Below, piece after piece: positions 1 through 6,639 of a stretch of DNA of 6,639 nt. Numbering within the stretch: position 1 is the stretch's first letter; each line of letters opens with the position of its first letter. The notes under the pieces were generated by a model that saw only the letters and a program-made list of their open reading frames with translations, was not told the DNA's origin and made no database searches. The position numbers were made by a program, and so were the translations under genes. The stretch comes from Anaerolineae bacterium (lineage in GTDB: Bacteria > Chloroflexota > Anaerolineae > 4572-78 > NAK82), in assembly GCA_025062175.1 (NCBI GenBank), contig JANXAX010000144.1, positions 1 to 6,639 on the forward strand, in the 5' to 3' direction.

Positions 1-20
1 CGCGTTACAGCTTTCGGACC

Positions 21-725
21 TTGCCCCACATCTTGGTAGTGGAGCACGATGGTTACGTGGCACGTTCGCTTGCCTATCCGCTCGAGCGTGCGGGGTACGA
101 GGTGCTCGTCTGCGGCCATGCAGAGGAAGCACGCGAGCTGATCGAGCAGCTTGGCCTGCCGCACGGCGCTGTCGTCGATCTCATCGCGCCTAACCAAGCC
201 GGCGATGCGCTCTGCCAATGGATGAATGGGTTCAGCGACATCCCGACCATCGCACTGCTGCCATCCGATGCCTCTGAAGCGTGGTTGCGATCCATCCGCA
301 CCTACGCCGATGCGTGGATCGGTAAACCGTTCGAACCGGGCTACCTGGTGCACCGTGTGCAATGGCTGATGCACTACTTGGGCGATTCCAATCTGCCGCT
401 CGCCCCCCTGGTGCAGGTGGACGACACTTTCGCGGTGGACTTTGTGCACCAGCGCATTCTCTTGGATGACTGCCAGCTCCCACTCAGTCCGTCCGAGACC
501 AAGTTGCTGCACCTCTTAATGCGCCGTTCCGGTTGCGCCGTCTCTACAACATTTCTCGCCAGCCGCATGGAGCGCGCCTGCCGCTCCAACGGGGCTTCAG
601 AAGAAGCGGTGCACGGGATTGCCAGTGCTTTGCAACAGAAGATCGCGGCCCTGCGGCCTGACAGGTGCTACATCCACGCGGTGGGGTGCTCCGGATATGC
701 GTTTGTGCTGCCGCAAAGGGGGTGA
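21..725 (+). CDS. Response regulator, OmpR/PhoB type, with degenerate receiver domain
   Basis: Probable DNA-binding transcriptional regulator of a two-component or derived system, cytoplasmic, 234 aa, the usual OmpR-family length. Residues 3-115 form a CheY-like receiver: the ILVVE strand, the expected phospho-acceptor D53 (VVDLIAP) and the conserved lysine in GKPF (K102) are present. The second acidic residue of the Mg-binding pair is H9 (EHD), and the conserved Thr/Ser position after IPTIAL is L80. Residues 130-232 match a winged helix: LSPSETKLLHLL in place of the common LTPxExxLLxLL, then a recognition-helix region and a final hairpin ending YIHAVGCSGYAFVLP. The start is uncertain. TTG at 21 gives a natural receiver N-terminus (MPHILVVEHD), but no Shine-Dalgarno is visible and the frame stays open to the window edge, so the true start may lie upstream. 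No histidine kinase is visible beside it. The family is well supported; target and signal are unknown. Confidence 0.85.
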   Translation: MPHILVVEHDGYVARSLAYPLERAGYEVLVCGHAEEARELIEQLGLPHGAVVDLIAPNQAGDALCQWMNGFSDIPTIALLPSDASEAWLRSIRTYADAWIGKPFEPGYLVHRVQWLMHYLGDSNLPLAPLVQVDDTFAVDFVHQRILLDDCQLPLSPSETKLLHLLMRRSGCAVSTTFLASRMERACRSNGASEEAVHGIASALQQKIAALRPDRCYIHAVGCSGYAFVLPQRG

Positions 726-751
726 GCTTCACCCCTTACGTACAGTTTTTT
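708..751 (+). terminator. Likely intrinsic terminator overlapping the response-regulator stop codon
   Basis: The core hairpin pairs 717-725 with 729-737 (GGGGTGA against TCACCCC, plus one G-T and one A-T pair) around a 3-base loop. CTG at 708-710 can also pair with CAG at 743-745 across an internal loop, which places six T residues (746-751) directly after the extended stem. The TGA stop codon (723-725) lies inside the left arm. The T-run is 8 bases from the core stem, so the call depends partly on the extended pairing. No matching A-run exists for the opposite direction, so this would serve only the + strand gene. Confidence 0.5.
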
Positions 752-796
752 GACACGGTTTCGGACGGGGTGCGTAGACCGCACGCATCCATAAGG

Positions 797-870
797 GGAT
801 CTTTCACCGCAGGGGCGCAAAGGATTGTAAAAAAATCTCAGTGTACGCTTGCGCTCTCGGCGGTGAATCC
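797..870. repeat. Long imperfect palindrome, probable dispersed intergenic hairpin repeat
   Basis: The left arm TTCACCGC (803-810) is the exact reverse complement of GCGGTGAA (860-867). A second paired block, GCGCAA (815-820) with TTGCGC (849-854), follows after a 4-versus-5-base mismatch. GGAT (797-800) and ATCC (867-870) could add outer pairs with a 3-base bulge. The interior holds seven A residues (829-835). The layout and wording (CACCGCAGGGGCGCAAAGG and its mirror) resemble, from memory, a hairpin repeat common between genes in Chloroflexota and other environmental bacteria, typically CACCGCAGAGRCGCAGAG with its inverse. The many mismatches suggest a decayed copy. It lies between convergent genes, where such repeats are tolerated. 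I see no second copy in the window, so the repeat status rests on recalled resemblance; the palindrome itself is directly visible. Confidence 0.6.
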
Positions 871-997
871 ACAATTCTAAATCCGCGATCTACGATGCTG
901 CTCCTTGTACAGTCGCGGTTCGGACACAGTAGCGTGGCGCGGATGAGCTGCTTCCTCGCTGGACGATGCCTGGTATGCTCTCCGTCGCCGGCATCCT

Positions 998-3145
998 TTA
1001 GCGCACCCGCGTCGCTGCCGGCATATACATTTTATCGATGTACTCCTTCAGCATCCGCGCGGTGCTGAATCTGGGCGCAATGCTGCGGATTGACTCGCGC
1101 ACCATCCGTAACCAGCCGCGCGGTAGACCTTGTTCGTCGCGTTCGTAAAAGAGGGGGATCACCTGCTCCTCAAGAACGCTATATAACGAGCGGCTGTCCT
1201 CCCAATCCTGGGCTGCCGGGTCGAGATGCTCGTTGGGCTGTCCAACCGTCCAGCCGTTGCGACCGTTATATCCCTCTGCCCACCAGCCATCGCTGATGCT
1301 CACATTCAACACGCCATTGAGCGCTGCTTTCTGCCCGCTGGTACCACTGGCCTCGTTGGGCCGGCGCGGTGTGTTCAGCCAGACATCCGCGCCCTGGATC
1401 AGGTAGCGTGCCATGTTGATGTCATAATCCTCTAGGAAGACGATGTGCCCGGCCAGCCCGGGCTCTTTGGCGTGGCGGTACACATGGCGGATGATGTCCT
1501 TGCCCGGCTCGTCGGCCGGATGCGCCTTGCCGGCGAAGATGATCTGAACCGGTCGCCCGGGTTGGTTGAGCAGGCGTCGCAGCCGTTCGACGTCCTGGAA
1601 GAGGAGATAGGCGCGCTTATAAGTGGCAAAGCGTCGCGCGAAGCCGATGGTCAAGGCATCGCAATCGCACAATGAAGCCACGCTTTCCAGTTGCCACGTC
1701 TCCGCGCCCAGGCGGCGCAGATGCGCCCGTACGCGTTCGCGCACGAACGCGATCAGCGCACGCCGTAGCTGCTGTCGCACCGCCCACAGTGCGGTATCGG
1801 GGATGGAATCCACCGCCTCCCACACCGTCGGATCGTCCACGCGCTCCAACCAGTCGGCAGGTAGATATTCATCGTATAAAGCTTTCATCTCCGGCGCCAG
1901 CCAGCTGGCGGTGTGGACGCCGTTGGTGATCGCCTGGATGGGCACCTGCTCGACCGGCTGGTCGGGCCACAGGAAATGCCACATGCGGCGTGTCACCTCT
2001 CCATGCAACCGGCTGACGGCATTATGGCGGCCTGCCATGCGCAGTCCCAGCACGGTCATGCTGAAGATCGGCCCCCACGGCTGATCCTGACGGCCCAGAT
2101 TCAGAAACGCATCCCGACTCAACCCCAACGCCTGCCAGTAACCGTTGAAGAAATGTTCGATCATATCAAACGGGAAGACGTCGTGTCCGGCTGGCACCGG
2201 CGTGTGGGTGGTGAACACCGAGGTAGCACGCACCTCTGCGAGCGCTTCCTCAAAAGACTTGCCAGCTTGCACCAGGCTGCGTGCATACTCCAGCAAAGCA
2301 AAGGCAGGATGGCCCTCGTTCACGTGCCACACCGCCGGCCGGATGCCCAGCGCCTGGAGCACCCGGGCGCCGCCGATGCCCAGCACCATCTCCTGCGAAA
2401 GGCGCATTTCGCGGTCGCCGCCGTATAGCCGCGCCGACAGGTGACGGTCGGGCGGGGCATTGGGATGGATATCAGTGTCCATCAGGTAGAGCGCCACCCG
2501 GCCGACCTGAATGTGCCACACCTTGGCGTAGATGGTGCGATCGGCCAGCTGCACCTCGACCACAACTTCACGCCCGTCGCGGTCGAAGGCGGGCAGGGCG
2601 GGCACTTCGGCAAAGTTCAGCTTTTCGTAAATTGCCTGCTGGGTGCCGTCAGCGTCGATCTGCTGGCGAAAGTAGCCCTGCGGGTAGAGGAAACCGACGC
2701 CCACAAAGGGCAATCCCAGGTCACTGGCCTGCTTGCAATGATCGCCGGAGAGGATGCCCAACCCACCCGAATAGATGGGCAGCGCCTCGTGCAGGCCGAA
2801 TTCGGCCGAGAAGTACGCTACCGGGCCGTTGCCGAAGGTGGGATAATGGCGGCTGAACCAGGTGTCCTGTGCCGCCATGTAGGCGTCGAAGTCGGCCAAT
2901 ACGCTGTGATAACGGCGCAGGAATTCCGGCTGCCGCGCCACCCGTTCCAGCGTCACCTGACGGATCTCGCGCAACAGCCGCACTGGATTATGATACACCT
3001 CCTCCCACAGTGAGTCGTCCATGGCGCGGAACAGTTCCTGCGCGGCGGGATGCCACGACCACCACAGGTTGTAGGCCAGCTCAGCTAGACGCGACAGCCG
3101 CGACGGGATGGGGGTGAAACCGGAAGCGATCTGCAAGATGTCCAA
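998..3145 (-). CDS. glgP: Alpha-glucan (glycogen) phosphorylase, GT35, short archaeal/thermophile type
   Basis: Cytoplasmic, PLP-dependent enzyme that phosphorolyses alpha-1,4-glucan ends to glucose-1-phosphate, mobilising glycogen or maltodextrin. With the chosen TTG start at 3145 the protein is 715 aa. A DUF3417-like N-terminus (LAELAYNLWWSWHP) comes first, then the YFSAEFGLHEALPIYSGGLG segment, HVNEGHPAF, THTPVPAGHDVF, ITNGVHTASW and the phosphate-site region RRFATYKRAYLLF. The PLP-lysine motif EASGTSGQKAALNG has its lysine at residue 606. The frame is open further up to a TTG at 3244 (748 aa), but that codon has no ribosome site, and the extra 33 residues resemble nothing in the family and span a hairpin. 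TTG 3145 has AAGGAG eight bases upstream and puts the conserved GFTPIP segment near the N-terminus. The gene is last in the - strand series. No clear terminator follows its TAA at 998-1000. Confidence 0.95.
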   Translation of the reverse strand: MDILQIASGFTPIPSRLSRLAELAYNLWWSWHPAAQELFRAMDDSLWEEVYHNPVRLLREIRQVTLERVARQPEFLRRYHSVLADFDAYMAAQDTWFSRHYPTFGNGPVAYFSAEFGLHEALPIYSGGLGILSGDHCKQASDLGLPFVGVGFLYPQGYFRQQIDADGTQQAIYEKLNFAEVPALPAFDRDGREVVVEVQLADRTIYAKVWHIQVGRVALYLMDTDIHPNAPPDRHLSARLYGGDREMRLSQEMVLGIGGARVLQALGIRPAVWHVNEGHPAFALLEYARSLVQAGKSFEEALAEVRATSVFTTHTPVPAGHDVFPFDMIEHFFNGYWQALGLSRDAFLNLGRQDQPWGPIFSMTVLGLRMAGRHNAVSRLHGEVTRRMWHFLWPDQPVEQVPIQAITNGVHTASWLAPEMKALYDEYLPADWLERVDDPTVWEAVDSIPDTALWAVRQQLRRALIAFVRERVRAHLRRLGAETWQLESVASLCDCDALTIGFARRFATYKRAYLLFQDVERLRRLLNQPGRPVQIIFAGKAHPADEPGKDIIRHVYRHAKEPGLAGHIVFLEDYDINMARYLIQGADVWLNTPRRPNEASGTSGQKAALNGVLNVSISDGWWAEGYNGRNGWTVGQPNEHLDPAAQDWEDSRSLYSVLEEQVIPLFYERDEQGLPRGWLRMVRESIRSIAPRFSTARMLKEYIDKMYMPAATRVR

Positions 3146-3153
3146 TCCATGCA

Positions 3154-3159
3154 CTCCTT
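3154..3159 (-). promoter_or_regulatory. Ribosome binding site deciding the glgP start
   Basis: On the - strand this reads AAGGAG, followed by eight bases and then an in-frame TTG (3145-3143). An ATG lies closer (within the eight bases) but is in another frame and leads to no phosphorylase sequence. An in-frame GTG about 26 bases further up, preceded by GGAGAAGG at tight spacing, is the second choice and would add nine residues. Confidence 0.55.
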
Positions 3160-3190
3160 GATCCAACACTATCCTTCTCCCAGATATGTC

Positions 3191-3211
3191 GCGGTTTCCA
3201 TTCCAAACCGC
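3191..3211 (-). other. Perfect 7-bp hairpin in the ipk-glgP gap
   Basis: GCGGTTT (3191-3197) and AAACCGC (3205-3211) are exact inverted repeats around a 7-base loop. In the transcript of the - strand genes this hairpin would sit between the kinase stop codon (3241) and the phosphorylase ribosome site (3159-3154). No T-run follows it in that direction, so it is not a standard terminator. It could stabilise or process the upstream mRNA, act as an operator, or be chance. The 95-bp gap otherwise shows no convincing promoter. Confidence 0.4.
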
Positions 3212-3240
3212 CTGATTGTAAAGGGGGAAGCGAGGAAGCG

Positions 3241-4065
3241 TCAAACTGCAGGTGTACCCGTGCTAATGCGTGTGCCCGCGCCGAGCGTGCCCAGCAAGGC
3301 ATCCCGCACCCGGCCTGGGATGGCACCGGAGACAATGCTGACCTGTAACTCCGGATGTGCCTGTACCAGCTCGATCATGATCTGCACTTTGCTCACCATA
3401 CCACCGGTTACATCCACGGCGTGGGATGCTCCTAGTACCGTGCGCACCGCTTCCCATTCGGTCGGGGTAATCCAAGCGATGCGGCGCGCGGATGGGTCAC
3501 GTATCGGATCGCGCTCGTACACGCCGTCCACCATGCCTGCTAGCACGATGCGCGCCGGGCGCAAGTGTACCGCCAAGTAGGCGAAGATCTGTTCGGTGGA
3601 GATGATGGTGAAACCTTGGCGCTCATCCAACGCCACATCGCCGTAGACGACCGGGGTCAGGCCGGCGTCTAGGGCACGCTCGAGCGGTTCCACGGCCAGC
3701 ACACACAGCTGCCTGCCCCGACACAGTGCCGAAGCCGAGGGTTGGAAGCTCACCGCCGCCACGCCCTCATCGAGCAGCCAGCCGACGACCAGGCGGTTGA
3801 GCTGCGCTGCGGCATGAGCCGTCTCGGCAAAACCGCGCCAGCTCGTGACATCGCGCCAACCCTCATGGGTGCGGTAGCGGTGCGCCACCACATGCCCAAA
3901 CGAGCCCGACCCGTGCCCGATGACCAGGCGCATCGCAGGATTGGCCCGCATAGCCTGGACGATCTCGCGGGCGATGCGGCGCACCACATCCTCCCGTGCG
4001 GTGAAGGGGGTCTGCTTATCGGTGATCACCGAGCCGCCCAGCTTAAGAAACACTTGCTGCGTCAT
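3241..4065 (-). CDS. Isopentenyl phosphate kinase (amino acid kinase fold)
   Basis: Predicted to phosphorylate isopentenyl phosphate with ATP to give isopentenyl diphosphate, the last step of the alternative mevalonate route, in the cytoplasm; 274 aa, slightly longer than archaeal enzymes. Visible motifs are the ATP-site strand FLKLGGSVITDK (residues 6-17, K8), HGSGSFGH (51-58) whose final H58 matches the family's substrate-phosphate histidine, YGDVALD (141-147), the DGVYERDP nucleotide segment (180-187) and DVTGGMVSK (218-226). The HGSGSFGH plus DVTGGM pair separates this family from glutamate 5-kinase, UMP kinase and acetylglutamate kinase. ATG 4065 follows a GAGGG-like ribosome site that overlaps the end of the preceding methyltransferase, whose stop is 4 bp upstream, so translational coupling is likely. 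The family is known in archaea, plants and Chloroflexota (a Roseiflexus enzyme has been characterised). No other isoprenoid-pathway gene is in the window. Confidence 0.9.
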   Translation of the reverse strand: MTQQVFLKLGGSVITDKQTPFTAREDVVRRIAREIVQAMRANPAMRLVIGHGSGSFGHVVAHRYRTHEGWRDVTSWRGFAETAHAAAQLNRLVVGWLLDEGVAAVSFQPSASALCRGRQLCVLAVEPLERALDAGLTPVVYGDVALDERQGFTIISTEQIFAYLAVHLRPARIVLAGMVDGVYERDPIRDPSARRIAWITPTEWEAVRTVLGASHAVDVTGGMVSKVQIMIELVQAHPELQVSIVSGAIPGRVRDALLGTLGAGTRISTGTPAV

Positions 4066-4069
4066 CGTG

Positions 4070-4924
4070 CTATGCCCTCTCGACCGTTCCCAACACGTAG
4101 CGGTGATGTGCCCATCCCAGCTTCAGCTGCCAGGGAAGGGGCAGGTCTTCAAGCCAGGCATAGCGCATTACCCGCGCGGGCAGATCCGGCCGCTGGCCCA
4201 GGTAATAGGCCATAGTGCTCCAATTCCAGCGTTCGCCGGTGAAGCGCGCGTGCAAGCGCGGACTGCCGATGCCGAGGCGGCGCAGCACCTCTGCCGCTGG
4301 CATCACCGTGTCGGGCCACGGGGGAATGTCCATCACCCCTTCTTCGATCAGGTGCAGACCGGCGGCGCGCAAGACGCGCTTGATGCGTCCGATGTCGGTC
4401 CATTCTTCCGCCACAGTGTCGAAAAACGCGCGCTCCAACAGATACTTACGCAGTAGGTAACCGGGCTGCAGCGGATTGGGCATGGCGACGAACACCAGTC
4501 GCCGGCTAACGCGCACCAGCTCGCGCAACAAGCCGGCCGGGTCGGGCAGGTACCACAACCCAGCCCACTGCCACGCCAGATCAAATGTGCCATCGGCGAA
4601 GGGCAGACAGCTGAAATCCCGATGCAGCACCAGATGCACCGGCAAGTCCAGCTGCTGCCAGATGCGCTGCACACCTTGTAACCGTTCGGCCACCTCGTCG
4701 ACCAGAGTGACCGTGCATCCGCGGCGCGCCAGCGGCACACTGTTAATACCGCTGACGCCCGCCATGCCATACAGAGGTGCTTCCAACACCGAACGGATGC
4801 CGAAGCGTTCCCACAAGCGTTCCAGATAGCGGCCCAGCACCAGGCGCTCGTAGACCAGGCCGAGCCCCTCGTTGTAATCGCTGAGGTAGCGTTTCCAAGT
4901 GGGTTCTGTGTTGGCGTCTGGCAT
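4070..4924 (-). CDS. Class I SAM-dependent methyltransferase with atypical glycine loop
   Basis: Predicted cytoplasmic methyltransferase, 284 aa, substrate unknown. A Rossmann-like core spans about residues 44-150. The SAM-binding loop reads VLEAPLYGMAGVSGINS (46-62) in place of the usual (V/L)LDxGxGxG, followed by VTLVD (72-76) with an acidic ribose-binding end. LPFADGTFDLAWQWAGLWYLPDP (107-129) matches the post-motif region of methyltransferase type 11 enzymes, then LLRELVRVSRRLVFVAMPNP. The C-terminal 120 residues are rich in Trp and Pro with no recognised motif. ATG 4924 was chosen because GGAG lies seven bases upstream (4935-4932) and the preceding gene stops 14 bases earlier. The frame is open another 103 codons upstream, but only as an out-of-frame overlap with the glycosyltransferase gene. 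Tight spacing on both sides suggests one transcript with the glycosyltransferase and kinase. Methylation of a lipid, quinone or glycan intermediate would fit but cannot be shown. Confidence 0.85.
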   Translation of the reverse strand: MPDANTEPTWKRYLSDYNEGLGLVYERLVLGRYLERLWERFGIRSVLEAPLYGMAGVSGINSVPLARRGCTVTLVDEVAERLQGVQRIWQQLDLPVHLVLHRDFSCLPFADGTFDLAWQWAGLWYLPDPAGLLRELVRVSRRLVFVAMPNPLQPGYLLRKYLLERAFFDTVAEEWTDIGRIKRVLRAAGLHLIEEGVMDIPPWPDTVMPAAEVLRRLGIGSPRLHARFTGERWNWSTMAYYLGQRPDLPARVMRYAWLEDLPLPWQLKLGWAHHRYVLGTVERA

Positions 4925-4937
4925 CGGAGAGCTCCGC

Positions 4938-6638
4938 TCAGCGTGGATCCAAGGGTTGGGGGGGATTCTGTGCCGTCCCCTGTGGCACCAGGCGCGTGGC
5001 GCCCAACACCGGTCGCCCACTGCGTTCGTAGAAGGCGGCGGCGATGTCCTCCTCCAGCGCCAGAGGCCGGTACAACACCTTGAACTCACGGCTGCGGTCG
5101 AAGATGATCTCATCAGGCGCACGCCACAGATAGACAGTGTCTGGTTGACGTATGAAACGCTCCAGCCGGGCGGTGAGCGCGGCATCGGGCTGCCACTGGT
5201 AGCCAAACGCTTCCACTGGTCGCACTGCGCCAAGAGTCAGGAAATGCACCGGCGCGGCGATGCCCCAATCCATCGCCACGACTGGCAATGTGCCCCGCCC
5301 TGCGGCCGTATATTCCCGCTGCGCGGTGGCCAGCCAATCCGCCAGGTCGTAGATAGCGTCTGAATGGGCGCTGAGTCCGCCACTGCGTGTCAACGCCTGA
5401 TGATAGCGCACGTCGTTGGCGGCGCTCATCGCCCATGCCGCGCCGAGGAGCGTCAGCATGCCAATCACCCCGGCAGGCAGAGGACGCCTGCTAGGGACGA
5501 CTCTCGCCGTTGGTGTGCCGATATCCTGCCCGCATTCGCATGCCACCCGGAGCAGATACCCGACGCTGCCACCCAGCGCCAGGGCTGGCCACGGCATCAG
5601 GACAGCGAAATGGGTCACCCACAACGCCGAGACGGTGACGCAGCTGGATAACAGCACCCCCAGCATCACGATAAAGGGCACCAGCGCGCCGTATCGCGGT
5701 TGCGGGTCGCGTCGCCAGGCCCAGATGAGGCCAGCGAATCCCGCCGCCAGGGCGAGGGGAACGAGCCAGTTGGCGTAATGATCACCCAGGTACCACAAGT
5801 GGTCGCCGGTCAGCACGGCCAGCAATTGCTTACTGCGCGCCACCAGGTTGGCCGGATACGCCAAGTTATTGGTGCCATAGTAGGAGATAGTCAGGTTCTC
5901 AGCGATGCTCGCGATTGTGCCACCTGTCTGGATATTGTAAGCGATCAGAGGGGCACAGCCGATCAGGAAGCCGAGCGCGCTCCATAGCCAGGTGGAGCGG
6001 TGGATCAGCCGCCGTGTTCCGCAGTGCACTGCTGCCGATAAGCGTCCATGCCGCTGCGCTAGCAACACTCCCAACGCTGCGAGCCCTAATGCCCCTATCA
6101 TCCAGAGGAAGAGCAGCTTGGCATAGAGGCCCAGACCGAGGAGGAATGCCCCGGCAAGCGCGCAGGCCCGCGACCCGCTGCGCCACCAGTGCAGCCAGGC
6201 CCATGCCGCGGCCAACCCCACAGCTGCGGTCACCGCGGTGACGAAAACGCCCTGGCGACTCCAGAAGACAAAGGTGGGGTCGAGCGCCAGCATCCACGCC
6301 GCAAGAGCGCCTGCCAGCGGCGTGACCAGCGCACTTGCCAGACGATAGGTCAAGTAGAGCGTGAGGACACCCAGCGCAATGGTTGTCAGGCGCACGTTGA
6401 CCACGCTCGGATCTAAGAGCGCAAAGAGGGGCAGGGCCAGATAGGTGTGCAGGGCGCCGATGTAATCCTGTGTCATCAGCGGCAGCTGCCATCCGCCCAG
6501 CCGGACGCCGTTATCGCGGAAGGTGGTCACCGGCTGGCCCAACACCAGCTGCATCGCCGGCAGCACGTCGAACGCCTCATCGTAGTGCAAACCAGGCAGC
6601 GTGATCTGCCAGACGGCTGCGCTCAGGTAGAGCAGCAC
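4938..6638 (-). CDS. GT-C membrane glycosyltransferase, PMT/ArnT-like (partial at N-terminus)
   Basis: Integral membrane enzyme expected to move a sugar from a polyprenyl-phosphate donor to a protein, lipid or glycan on the outer face of the membrane. The 566 visible residues begin inside the first membrane helix. The first external loop carries HYDEAFD (18-24), whose Asp-Glu pair is the family's catalytic and metal region. DYIGALHTYLALPLFALL (58-75) and about ten further hydrophobic segments follow to residue 405, including 85-103, 107-119, 130-149, 159-194, 217-233, 291-307, 319-336 and 388-405. Residues 406-566 form a soluble tail, probably extracytoplasmic, starting with a DAIYDLADWL segment. 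The frame runs off the window; the GTG at 6638 is only the last in-frame possible start, so the true start probably lies a few to some tens of codons upstream. The TGA at 4940-4938 is 13 bp before the methyltransferase. Donor and acceptor are unknown. Confidence 0.85.
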   Translation of the reverse strand: MLLYLSAAVWQITLPGLHYDEAFDVLPAMQLVLGQPVTTFRDNGVRLGGWQLPLMTQDYIGALHTYLALPLFALLDPSVVNVRLTTIALGVLTLYLTYRLASALVTPLAGALAAWMLALDPTFVFWSRQGVFVTAVTAAVGLAAAWAWLHWWRSGSRACALAGAFLLGLGLYAKLLFLWMIGALGLAALGVLLAQRHGRLSAAVHCGTRRLIHRSTWLWSALGFLIGCAPLIAYNIQTGGTIASIAENLTISYYGTNNLAYPANLVARSKQLLAVLTGDHLWYLGDHYANWLVPLALAAGFAGLIWAWRRDPQPRYGALVPFIVMLGVLLSSCVTVSALWVTHFAVLMPWPALALGGSVGYLLRVACECGQDIGTPTARVVPSRRPLPAGVIGMLTLLGAAWAMSAANDVRYHQALTRSGGLSAHSDAIYDLADWLATAQREYTAAGRGTLPVVAMDWGIAAPVHFLTLGAVRPVEAFGYQWQPDAALTARLERFIRQPDTVYLWRAPDEIIFDRSREFKVLYRPLALEEDIAAAFYERSGRPVLGATRLVPQGTAQNPPQPLDPR

Positions 6639-6639
6639 G

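Noticed and set aside
750..780. TTGACA at 750-755 as a + strand promoter -35 box
   Set aside because: No acceptable -10 hexamer at 16-18 bp, no + strand gene downstream, and the T-run is better explained by the terminator.
768..790. 8-bp inverted repeat (with one G-T pair) around a 7-base loop between the terminator and the palindromic repeat
   Set aside because: No T-run on either side and no link to a gene start; could be an extra terminator or operator but is within chance expectation for this base composition.
740..925. Two similar stretches GTACAG...CGGTT(T)CGGAC at about 740 and 907
   Set aside because: Short, differently spaced matches without flanking structure; likely chance.
987..1024. 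Direct repeat GCCGGCAT (987-994 and 1017-1024), self-complementary core, around the glgP stop codon, considered as its terminator
   Set aside because: Only six pairing bases, the two copies are 30 bp apart and no T-run follows on the - strand.
665..1068. Small + and - strand open frames of 68-75 codons across the intergenic region
   Set aside because: They run through the terminator and palindrome, overlap real genes at their ends, lack ribosome sites and show no recognisable protein features.
1913..3013. Long + strand open frames (171 and 190 codons) opposite the phosphorylase gene
   Set aside because: They lie wholly antisense to a strongly conserved GT35 gene, have low-complexity or motif-free translations, and are expected from GC-rich codon use.
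4925..5233. N-terminal extension of the methyltransferase frame (103 extra codons)
   Set aside because: It overlaps the glycosyltransferase coding sequence out of frame, reads as unstructured Arg/Ser/Pro-rich sequence, and a good ribosome site and ATG exist at 4924.

Overview
The window carries five protein genes on about 6.6 kb of GC-rich DNA. The gene set suggests a bacterium of the Chloroflexota, probably a free-living or thermal-environment lineage. The pointers are an isopentenyl phosphate kinase, which is rare in bacteria but known from Chloroflexota, a short glycogen phosphorylase of the archaeal/thermophile type, and a large GT-C membrane glycosyltransferase. This assignment is inferred from gene content and is not proven by a marker gene.

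Left part (1-997, + strand): a response regulator of OmpR/PhoB architecture whose receiver domain has lost two conserved active-site residues. It ends in a hairpin that contains its own stop codon and is followed by six T residues, a likely intrinsic terminator. The rest of the 272-bp gap before the convergent glycogen phosphorylase contains a long imperfect palindrome (about 803-867), which looks like a decayed copy of a dispersed intergenic hairpin repeat. I see no RNA gene or open frame worth calling there.

Right part (998-6639, all on the - strand, transcribed from high to low coordinates): a GT-C membrane glycosyltransferase cut by the window edge, a class I SAM-dependent methyltransferase (13-bp gap), an isopentenyl phosphate kinase (4-bp gap), and an alpha-glucan phosphorylase (95-bp gap holding a perfect 7-bp hairpin). 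The first three are packed like an operon. The phosphorylase may be read through or separately controlled.

Functionally, the kinase supplies isopentenyl diphosphate for polyprenyl lipid carriers, and GT-C enzymes use polyprenyl-phosphate sugars as donors. A shared theme of lipid-linked sugar metabolism is therefore plausible for the upstream genes, with the phosphorylase releasing glucose-1-phosphate from storage glucan. That link is inference. I found no CRISPR array, insertion sequence, tRNA or rRNA, and no evidence for an entirely new system.
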